30,463 nt of DNA, taken from NCBI GenBank assembly GCA_964352905.1, contig CAYGTS010000016.1, positions 1-30,463 of the forward strand, written 5' to 3'. The stretch comes from CAYGTS01 sp964352905 (GTDB lineage Bacteria; Pseudomonadota; Gammaproteobacteria; JAHCLG01). The notes beneath the pieces are model-generated. The model was not told the DNA's origin, made no database searches, and saw only the letters and a program-made list of their open reading frames with translations. This document shows positions 24,685 through 30,463 of this stretch, piece by piece. The translations under genes and the position numbers were made by a program. The number at the start of each line of letters is the position of its first letter. Position 1 is the stretch's first letter.

Positions 24685-26025
24685 GTGACTAAAACAATGA
24701 TGCATCCTGCTTGTAGTATTAAAGAAGGTACGTGGCTCGATTTTCGTGAATCGGTAAAAAAGGTTAATCTTGAATTATTTGATATTATTGAAAAAATTGC
24801 ACCTGATCAACACTATAAGTTATTTGAAGTAACTTATTTATATGGTGAAAAAATTACTGATTTAGGCACGGTATGTTTGCCTGGAAAAGATGGCCGACCT
24901 TTACGCTTAGATGATCCAAAGCTGCCCAATGTTTATCGTGAACAATTAGGTTACGGTCCTACCCCCTTAATTTTGCAACTTAGTAATGGTAGTGAAGTTT
25001 TTGTGGATACAGGTGAGCGAATTATTCCATTAAATGTTTTTACGCCAGGTGATTTCTTTGGATTATTTGAAGCTGTTATACCTTTAACTGAATCTTCTTT
25101 TCTTCCATGTTGGAATGTAACAGCGGGTGCAAGATCTGTTTTTATGGGGGCTCGCGTAAGTGATGCCATCGGTCATAAACGGCTTCGATCAGAATATGGT
25201 ATTTTAGCAGAGCCTCCTAAGCGTATTATTGATCAGTGGGATATTATCAAAACTATTGCTAATAGGAGTAACTCAGAATCACCTTGGAGTTGCACTGTTC
25301 TAATTTTTACAAAAGATTGGTTAGAAAAACGAGAAAACGACTTGGGTTGGATAGCTTTTCACAATTATTTACTCGTAAAAGGCTGGATGCAATCCAGTCA
25401 TATGCGAAGTAAAATTCAATTAAGCCTTTTGTTAGAAGAATTTTCAGCGGCAATACGTAATAAAAATTTAAAGCCCAATCCTTATATTTTTGCTAATATC
25501 ATGCATAACTTATTTTTAGCAAATAGTTTTCTTCCTGGTTTTATCCCTGCTGATACTAATGAACTTTTATTACCCTCAAAACCAGTAGAATATGCGTATG
25601 AAAATGTTTATCTGTTAAAAGAGTATACGCCTGTAATCATGCATCCATGGCGACTAGGTGCTGTAAACTCAGATCAACCCGTTTATTATTCATTAGCTTA
25701 TCCTACTATGTTAGAAGGTTCGCCTGCTATAAGGCATGCACCTAGCATTATATCTGAAATACGTGAAGTAAAAAAATTAATGCAAACCTTTGAAGACGTA
25801 TTAAGGAAAAAAGGGCGATTAACGCATAACCTCGTTAAATGGGCAAATTTTGAATATTTCCACAATGAGGATGATCGATTTGGAGAGATCCAAAATAGTA
25901 AGGAACTGATTAATAATGATTCTTATGTTCAAGCTTGCAATGAACGCTTTAAAAATAAACTATTTCCATACCAAGGCCCTTTTTTTAGGGGATGTATAAG
26001 AATAGCTAATTTATTACATAGATAA
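24685..26025 (+). CDS. Unrecognised 446-residue protein in the SDR operon
   Basis: I do not recognise a family. The protein is cytoplasmic by appearance. Noticeable blocks are CLPGKDGRPLRLDDPKLPNV, a beta-rich stretch PLILQLSNGSEVFVDTGERI ending in FTPGDFFGLFE (a jelly-roll-like turn), the Cys/Trp-bearing PCWNVTAGARSVFMGARVSD with AIGHKRLRSEYG after it, and a His-containing IMHPWRLGAVNSDQPVYY. A helical C-terminus ends FRGCIRIANLLHR. GTG 24685 has AAGGA nine bases upstream; ATG 24697 is possible. The motif-like density of Gly, Pro, Trp and His suggests an enzyme. It is 30 bases after the SDR gene, so the two are likely co-expressed. A 261-base gap follows. Confidence 0.75.
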   Translation: MTKTMMHPACSIKEGTWLDFRESVKKVNLELFDIIEKIAPDQHYKLFEVTYLYGEKITDLGTVCLPGKDGRPLRLDDPKLPNVYREQLGYGPTPLILQLSNGSEVFVDTGERIIPLNVFTPGDFFGLFEAVIPLTESSFLPCWNVTAGARSVFMGARVSDAIGHKRLRSEYGILAEPPKRIIDQWDIIKTIANRSNSESPWSCTVLIFTKDWLEKRENDLGWIAFHNYLLVKGWMQSSHMRSKIQLSLLLEEFSAAIRNKNLKPNPYIFANIMHNLFLANSFLPGFIPADTNELLLPSKPVEYAYENVYLLKEYTPVIMHPWRLGAVNSDQPVYYSLAYPTMLEGSPAIRHAPSIISEIREVKKLMQTFEDVLRKKGRLTHNLVKWANFEYFHNEDDRFGEIQNSKELINNDSYVQACNERFKNKLFPYQGPFFRGCIRIANLLHR

Positions 26026-26286
26026 GCTGACCTATTTAAAGCAATTCTAACTATTTTTTATTAGATTTTGTAATTTAACAATAAAGTTTGCTAGTGCCTA
26101 TTTTGAATAAATTCTCTAGGATTTTATTTCATAATCTGTTTTAATACGCCTGTAGAAGATCTACTGTAAAGGATATTAGTAAGAAATAAATCAGTTTAGT
26201 ATTCCTTTTTACAGAAAATTTTAATTGTATTTTCAACCAACCAATCATAGTCCGATCCGGTAGGCAAGTTGCAAGGTTTAATAAAT

Positions 26287-27606
26287 ATGATAAAGGACAA
26301 GAAACTGCCTGTGCTAGAAGCAGTTGTAAATAAATTCAAATCAGCATATCCAGCTGATATGAGTAGAACAATCTTTGTTTGTGTACAACACCTGTTATAT
26401 ACGACATGTAATCTCTTTGAAAATTTAATACAGTTAGGGGCAAACCCAAGTTATATTTTTTTAATAGGAAAAGCATATTCTACTTGTGACAGCGTAGCTA
26501 ATCATCTCGTTAAAATGGGTATAAATTTGCAAAAATCGACCCCATTAAGTATGTTAGGTGAGTATGCTAACACGTTCAATAATGATATTTTAACACTGTG
26601 GGAAACAGTAATAAGCTTTCTTAAAAAGAGTAAGTGCATAGATTCTATTATTATTTTGGACGAAGGTGGACGGTTAAACAAAACCATTTCTCGGGATTTG
26701 TTAGAAAAATACTCTATTATTGGCATTGAACAAACAAGTTTTGGCCTTTTTGGTATAAATAAAAATGCCTTACCCTATCCCATTATAAATGTTGCTCGTA
26801 GTGCTGTTAAAACACAACTGGAATCTTATTTGATTGCAGAAGCGGTTGTAAACAAACTTAACTTTAATTTGCCTACTAAAAAAACCGGTTTATGCTGTGG
26901 TGTTGTGGGGGTTGGGGTGATTGGGCAAGCAGTTGCTAGGAAATTGCTGCAACTTGGTTGTCAAGTTTTTCTATTTGATGTTGACCAACAAAATGCGTTT
27001 AATTTATCAGGTGCTGTTTTATGCAGTAGTATTAATGAGCTTGTAGTTAAATCAAGTTATATTTTTGGCTGCTCAGGACAAGATATTGCCAAAGATATTG
27101 ATATTAAAAATAGTATTTTAGATGCCAAACACTTTATTAGTTGTTCTTCTGAAGACAAGGAATTTTTAACATTTCTACAACTGATTAAAAACAATGTTAA
27201 TACTAAATTTGATCCCTTAGTTGATTTGACATGGAATCTTGAAAATGGTGCTACTTTATCCTTGAGAAAAGGAGGTTTTCCAATTAATTTTGATCACTCC
27301 GGTGAATCAGTTCCTTCAGAAAAAATACAACTCACTAGAGCATTATTGCTTGTTGCACTAATGCAAGCAGCGCGTGATCGAGATGCTATGCTGAAAGATG
27401 ACGTTAAGAGCCACGTTATGCTCTTGCCAGAAATGCAACATCTTATTGTGCAAAGCTGGAAGCAATTAAATTTAGCTGATTCAATACCAGAAGAATTAAT
27501 TAATCATTTTGATGATATTAACTGGATTAAAAGCAAATCAGAAGGATTATTTTATAATCAATTAAAATTAAGCTCTGTTAATATAGCAGAAGCAAGTCAG
27601 TTTTAA
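26287..27606 (+). CDS. S-adenosylhomocysteine-hydrolase-like NAD-binding protein, divergent paralogue
   Basis: This 439-residue protein has the layout of S-adenosylhomocysteine hydrolase (PF05221 plus PF00670) but low similarity. Positions matching the human catalytic set can be seen: H35 (VQHLLYTT), D125 (LDEGGRL), E148 (GIEQTS) and K175 (RSAVKTQLES). The partner Asp of KSKFD is replaced by Glu179. The Rossmann loop VVGVGVIG lies near 206-213, followed by DVDQQNAFN, and FGCSGQD stands where the enzyme has TGN. The usual basic C-terminal HYRY tail is absent. It may use bound NAD for redox-assisted chemistry on a different thioether or nucleoside, or be a sensor. ATG 26287 is preferred over TTG 26269, with AAGG upstream. 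The exporter gene follows by 36 bases. Confidence 0.8.
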   Translation: MIKDKKLPVLEAVVNKFKSAYPADMSRTIFVCVQHLLYTTCNLFENLIQLGANPSYIFLIGKAYSTCDSVANHLVKMGINLQKSTPLSMLGEYANTFNNDILTLWETVISFLKKSKCIDSIIILDEGGRLNKTISRDLLEKYSIIGIEQTSFGLFGINKNALPYPIINVARSAVKTQLESYLIAEAVVNKLNFNLPTKKTGLCCGVVGVGVIGQAVARKLLQLGCQVFLFDVDQQNAFNLSGAVLCSSINELVVKSSYIFGCSGQDIAKDIDIKNSILDAKHFISCSSEDKEFLTFLQLIKNNVNTKFDPLVDLTWNLENGATLSLRKGGFPINFDHSGESVPSEKIQLTRALLLVALMQAARDRDAMLKDDVKSHVMLLPEMQHLIVQSWKQLNLADSIPEELINHFDDINWIKSKSEGLFYNQLKLSSVNIAEASQF

Positions 27607-27642
27607 GCTGAATAAAGCTAAATTCAATTAGATGGATTTATT

Positions 27643-28539
27643 ATGTTAATAAAAAAACAAGCTGTTGCTTATAGTTATTTAATTTTATCGATGATTTTTC
27701 TTGGATCAACCTTTGTTTTAGGGAAAGATTTGATCAGTATCATGCCAATATTTTTACTACTTAGCATTCGTTTTTTTATTGGCAGTAGTTTTTTTAGTGT
27801 TTTTTTCATAATAAAAAAGCAAAAAAAGAGTCAAGCTGATAGGCTAACTAAAAAAGAATTTGGCATATTATTTTTGCAAGCTTTTTTTGGTGCATTTTTG
27901 TTTAACCTTTTTATGCTATGGGGTTTGCATTATATTAGCGCCAGCTATGCCGCCATAGTAACCAGCACAATCCCTGGCTTTATCATGCTATTTTCATACT
28001 TTATCTTACGTGAAACCATTACCAAGACGAAAATAGTTTCAATCATTGTCTCCATGTTAGGGCTGATTTTAATCTCCTGCCAATCCTTAATAATAGATGC
28101 TCAACCCCCAATAATATTAGGCATGCTTCTAATGTTTTTTGCAGTAATATCAGGTGCCTTATTTCCAATCTGCGTAAAATCGATAGCAAACAAAGTATCA
28201 CCCAATCTTATTTCATTGTTATTTAATATATTTGGATTAATTTTGTTTTTACCTTTTACAGTGCATGAAATTGCAGGCTTTCAATTTAGCATGATTACAT
28301 TATCAACTTGGGTTTTGATTGTTTTCTATAGTTTAGCCGCTAATGTTTTATATGTGAGTTTATGGAACAAGGGCTTAGCCATTGTGCCAGCTAACACCGC
28401 TTCATTGTTTATCGCCATAATGCCAATTACCACAACGATACTAGCCTATTTCTTCCTACATGAAATCTTAACGCCTTTACAAGCTGTTGGCATGCTCTTG
28501 GTGTTACTAGCTCTTTCTTTTGGTTTAACTCACTCTTAA
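27643..28539 (+). CDS. EamA/DMT-family transporter
   Basis: This 298-residue inner-membrane protein is composed of two EamA repeats with ten helices in all. It has the typical first-helix start (SYLILSMIFLGSTFVLGKDL), LHYISASYAAIVTSTIPGFI closing the first repeat and NTASLFIAIMPITTTILAYF in the second, with a short basic loop after helix 2. Family members export amino acids, nucleosides or other metabolites. It starts 36 bases after the SAHH-like gene and probably shares its mRNA, so it may export the pathway product. Confidence 0.87.
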   Translation: MLIKKQAVAYSYLILSMIFLGSTFVLGKDLISIMPIFLLLSIRFFIGSSFFSVFFIIKKQKKSQADRLTKKEFGILFLQAFFGAFLFNLFMLWGLHYISASYAAIVTSTIPGFIMLFSYFILRETITKTKIVSIIVSMLGLILISCQSLIIDAQPPIILGMLLMFFAVISGALFPICVKSIANKVSPNLISLLFNIFGLILFLPFTVHEIAGFQFSMITLSTWVLIVFYSLAANVLYVSLWNKGLAIVPANTASLFIAIMPITTTILAYFFLHEILTPLQAVGMLLVLLALSFGLTHS

Positions 28540-28596
28540 TTTTGTGCATTCAACAATAGTATTTTTTTTGCTCATAACTAATTTTTTACTCTATTT

Positions 28597-28619
28597 TTTC
28601 CTAAAAAAATCATAGGAAA
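28597..28619 (+). terminator. Weak hairpin downstream of the DMT gene
   Basis: TTTCCTA (28597-28603) and TAGGAAA (28613-28619) form a 7-bp stem after the exporter gene. The following bases (TTATTGG) are a poor U-tract, so termination is uncertain. Confidence 0.3.
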
Positions 28620-28747
28620 TTATTGGATAAAAAATTTAACACTAAATATAGCATATTAATCTAAAAATCAATGTGTTTTCATAGGCATATCGTCGTTTTG
28701 GCGTGATTAGATATTAATTGTTAAATGAGCTTAAACAGGAGTTAGGC

Positions 28748-28987
28748 ATGGAAAAAATGGTGCCCATGACAAACCAAACTACAGATCTTTTAGTTTGCCA
28801 ATCTTACTTAGAAGATATTATTGCACTTTCGGGGTACAGTTCAAGTACCTTAGCATGTAAGTTGCAATTATCTTACTCTACTATCTATCGTATTTTAACT
28901 GGCAGAAGGAAGCATTCGAAGCATCTTACTTTTAAAAAAATATTATCTTTATACTGCAGATTAATTTATTTCCCCAGTTTTCAGTAA
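28748..28987 (+). CDS. Small HTH protein
   Basis: This 79-residue protein has a likely helix-turn-helix in residues ~28-70 (SSSTLACKLQLSYSTIYRIL, then TGRRKHSKHLTFKKI), XRE-like in outline with a basic end. ATG 28748 follows AGGAG by six bases and is preferred to TTG 28718. It is probably a DNA-binding regulator. It sits 60 bases before the receiver-domain gene, so they might form a small regulatory pair, but no shared promoter is obvious. Confidence 0.6.
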   Translation: MEKMVPMTNQTTDLLVCQSYLEDIIALSGYSSSTLACKLQLSYSTIYRILTGRRKHSKHLTFKKILSLYCRLIYFPSFQ

Positions 28988-29051
28988 CAAAAATAGTTAC
29001 TGTGTAAAACAATTATCGTTAATTTTAATTAATCAGCATAAGGAGTAGATA

Positions 29052-29558
29052 TTGGAGACGTTAATTACGGCTAAAACGCCAGCTAATCAAAATTTTATGA
29101 ATAGTTTTCAAAAATTAGAGCAAGCAGCGACAACTATTACTTCAAAAGATAAAAAATGTAATGAAGATAGATTAAAACCATTACGTGTATTACTTGTTGA
29201 AGACTCAGAAATAATCCGAAAAGTTAATTTATATCTCTTAAAAAGCTTAGACTTTGAAGTAGAGTTAGCTATAGATGGTTTTGAGGCATTAAGAAAAATT
29301 ACAAATAGTTATGATTTAATTTTGCTGGATATTGAGTTACCTAGCCATAATGGCATATCAAAAAATGGTTTAGATGTCGCCAAATCAGTCCGAAACTATG
29401 AAAAAAAGCATAATGTTAAACCAAGCATTATTATCGCACTAACTTCATTTGATAGCTCAATTAAAAATGATTGTTTAGCAGCAGGTTGTAATGATTTTTA
29501 TGAGAAACCATTGTCTATTTTAAAATTAAAAGAAGTCATACAACGGTGGTTAAAATAA
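29052..29558 (+). CDS. Stand-alone response-regulator receiver domain, TTG start
   Basis: This 168-residue protein has a CheY-like receiver at residues ~44-166, with an acidic pocket E50-D51, phosphoacceptor Asp93 (LLDIELP), Thr131 and Lys152 (EKPL). All key residues are intact. There is no output domain. The N-terminal 43 residues are polar. Sequence after Asp93 (PSHNGISKNGLDVAKSVR) resembles receivers of hybrid kinases of the ArcB/BarA sort, so it may be a freed receiver or phosphate sink. TTG 29052 is chosen because AAGGAG (29040-29045) lies exactly six bases upstream and no ATG is nearby before the domain. It would need a partner kinase from elsewhere. Confidence 0.88.
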   Translation: METLITAKTPANQNFMNSFQKLEQAATTITSKDKKCNEDRLKPLRVLLVEDSEIIRKVNLYLLKSLDFEVELAIDGFEALRKITNSYDLILLDIELPSHNGISKNGLDVAKSVRNYEKKHNVKPSIIIALTSFDSSIKNDCLAAGCNDFYEKPLSILKLKEVIQRWLK

Positions 29559-29582
29559 TAATACGAATTTTAGGCTCACATA

Positions 29583-29677
29583 GTGGGTGTACTTAAGCAT
29601 TAAGATTACCGGACTTCTGTGTGAATACAATAATAAGAAGAATTTACGCAAAAGAATCTTATCTTAAGTGCACCCAC
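29583..29677. repeat. 95-base interrupted palindrome
   Basis: GTGGGTGTACTTAAG (29583-29597) and CTTAAGTGCACCCAC (29663-29677) are inverted copies with one mismatch. The inner AAGATT/AATCTT can extend the fold. It fills most of the gap between the receiver gene and the CaaX-protein gene and looks like a third small mobile-repeat type or a large cruciform. Confidence 0.6.
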
Positions 29678-29736
29678 GATGAGGGCCTGGTTTTGATCAG
29701 TGCTCAATTAAAAATAGGTAAATTATAGGAGAAAAC

Positions 29737-30303
29737 ATGCCAAAATTAAATGGTACAGCAAAAGATTATCTCGGTTATGAAGTATATACTTTAGAAGTCC
29801 GTAAAGCAGATTTTGGACGAGGGGTTGTCTCTTCCTTTTCACAGATTGGTGGCTTTTTCACAGCAGCACTTTCTGGTAGCAACCTATCTCACCAATGGCT
29901 TATCGGAAGATTAGGCAGTGGTGCTGGTGCTAAATATTTCACCCTACAATTTGCAGGCGCCATAAAAAACAGCCCTGAAATTGAGGTTGATATATTTGAT
30001 ACCTATGAGCAAGCTAACCATTATTGTGCAAGTATAGCTGGTTCAAATCGGAGTTATCAAACTATTCATCCGGAAAGAAATATTTCTCGCTCTTTAAAAT
30101 TACGTGAAATTGTAAATGCAGTTGGGGATGAAAATTATAATTTAGCAACAAATAATTGCCAACATTTAGCAAGTCGTTTATATGGAAGATTTTCAGAAAT
30201 TACTTCAGATGAAGTTTCTGATTATAGGCGTAATCAAGCATTGCCTATTGGAGTTAGCAGACTTCCAGATGGTCGCACTCATATCTCATGTAGTATTTTA
30301 TAA
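29737..30303 (+). CDS. Probable effector: LRAT/NlpC-like protein with C-terminal CaaX box
   Basis: This 188-residue soluble protein has no signal peptide. H52 in a SHQWLIGRLG strand, and N140-C141-Q142-H143 in YNLATNNCQHLASRLYG, match the order and spacing of the His...Asn-Cys pair in permuted NlpC/P60-fold enzymes (LRAT, HRASLS, PPPDE), which act as acyltransferases or thiol peptidases. The second catalytic His of LRAT enzymes is not evident. The last four residues are CSIL (codons TGT AGT ATT TTA before TAA), a CaaX motif. Leu at the end favours geranylgeranylation by host enzymes, as known for several Legionella effectors. A GGAGAA ribosome site precedes ATG 29737. Membrane targeting in a host cell is inferred. 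Confidence 0.72.
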   Translation: MPKLNGTAKDYLGYEVYTLEVRKADFGRGVVSSFSQIGGFFTAALSGSNLSHQWLIGRLGSGAGAKYFTLQFAGAIKNSPEIEVDIFDTYEQANHYCASIAGSNRSYQTIHPERNISRSLKLREIVNAVGDENYNLATNNCQHLASRLYGRFSEITSDEVSDYRRNQALPIGVSRLPDGRTHISCSIL

Positions 30304-30314
30304 GCGTCTACTCT

Positions 30315-30342
30315 CAGCCTTCTATTTTAAGGTAGAAGGCTG
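30315..30342 (+). terminator. Hairpin after the CaaX-protein gene
   Basis: CAGCCTTCTA (30315-30324) and TAGAAGGCTG (30333-30342) pair perfectly 11 bases after the stop codon. A T-tract is lacking (TTGCAAAT), so it may be an mRNA-stabilising end rather than a strong terminator. Confidence 0.55.
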
Positions 30343-30385
30343 TTGCAAATTATCAATGCTGTAGTATTAATGTATAAGGAATAAA

Positions 30386-30433
30386 ATGTCACGTCATATT
30401 TATAAAACTATTGTATCTGCTCACCCCCTTTAG
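30386..30433 (+). pseudogene. Possible truncated gene start (15 codons)
   Basis: AGGA (30377-30380) precedes ATG 30386, which opens MSRHIYKTIVSAHPL and then stops at TAG 30431-30433, ten bases before the family B repeat begins. It may be the head of a gene cut by the repeat, or a leader peptide. Little more can be said at the window edge. Confidence 0.3.
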
Positions 30434-30442
30434 CTTTATATT

Positions 30443-30463
30443 TACCAGAACGTTCAGATTTGG
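30443..30463. repeat. Family B palindromic repeat, copy 2 (cut by window end)
   Basis: TTACCAGAACGTTCAGATTT matches the left end of the repeat at 17731-17755 with one or two differences. Confidence 0.65.

Noticed and set aside
1..30463. CRISPR arrays and rRNA or tRNA genes
   Set aside because: No regularly spaced identical repeats and no RNA-gene signatures were found in the intergenic stretches. The repeats present are palindromic MITE-like elements and one two-copy duplication.

Overview
The window looks like part of an integrative and conjugative element (ICE) carried by an AT-rich, host-associated gammaproteobacterium of the Legionellales type (Legionella, Coxiella, Berkiella and relatives). 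This is inferred from content, not from a marker gene. A genomic-island type IV secretion system (the GI or 'G' type, as in the Pseudomonas PFGI-1/PFL_47xx family and Legionella genomic islands) sits beside a SidE-phosphodiesterase-like protein, a possible effector ending in a eukaryotic prenylation box, and an inverse autotransporter. No tRNA, rRNA, CRISPR array, relaxase gene or att site is visible.

Region 1 (1-15009) is the 3' part of the conjugation operon. In order it holds the end of a TraB-like gene, a small lipoprotein, a TraC/VirB4-like ATPase, PFL_4710-like and PFL_4711-like proteins, a TraG N-terminal-domain protein, a small membrane protein and the TraD coupling ATPase. Two AT-rich cargo genes split it. 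A 1191-residue SidE-like protein sits between the TraB-like gene and the lipoprotein gene, flanked by a ~76-bp duplication of the native gene junction. A 404-residue unknown protein lies in reverse orientation after the ATPase. Mobile palindromic repeats (MITE-like) are wedged between other genes of the operon.

Region 2 (15010-20891) holds an inverse autotransporter on the minus strand, a small ICE-type protein behind a leader RNA with mutually exclusive hairpins, a tyrosine recombinase of the ICE 'Integrase_1' type, an unknown helical protein and an XRE regulator with candidate operators. Two repeat families occur here.

Region 3 (21054-28539) is a metabolic and transport block. It has a BASS-type transporter, an RraA/HMG-aldolase-like enzyme and a LexA/CI-like self-cleaving repressor on the minus strand. 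Divergent from these are a short-chain dehydrogenase, an unrecognised 446-residue protein, a divergent S-adenosylhomocysteine-hydrolase paralogue and an EamA/DMT exporter. A dyad lying between the -35 and -10 of the divergent promoter suggests that the repressor controls the SDR side. This combination is the best candidate in the window for an undescribed pathway.

Region 4 (28540-30463) has a small HTH protein, a stand-alone receiver domain with a TTG start, a long inverted repeat, and a 188-residue protein with an LRAT/NlpC-like His...Asn-Cys signature whose last four residues are CSIL, a CaaX box. The window ends in a second copy of the repeat seen at 17735.
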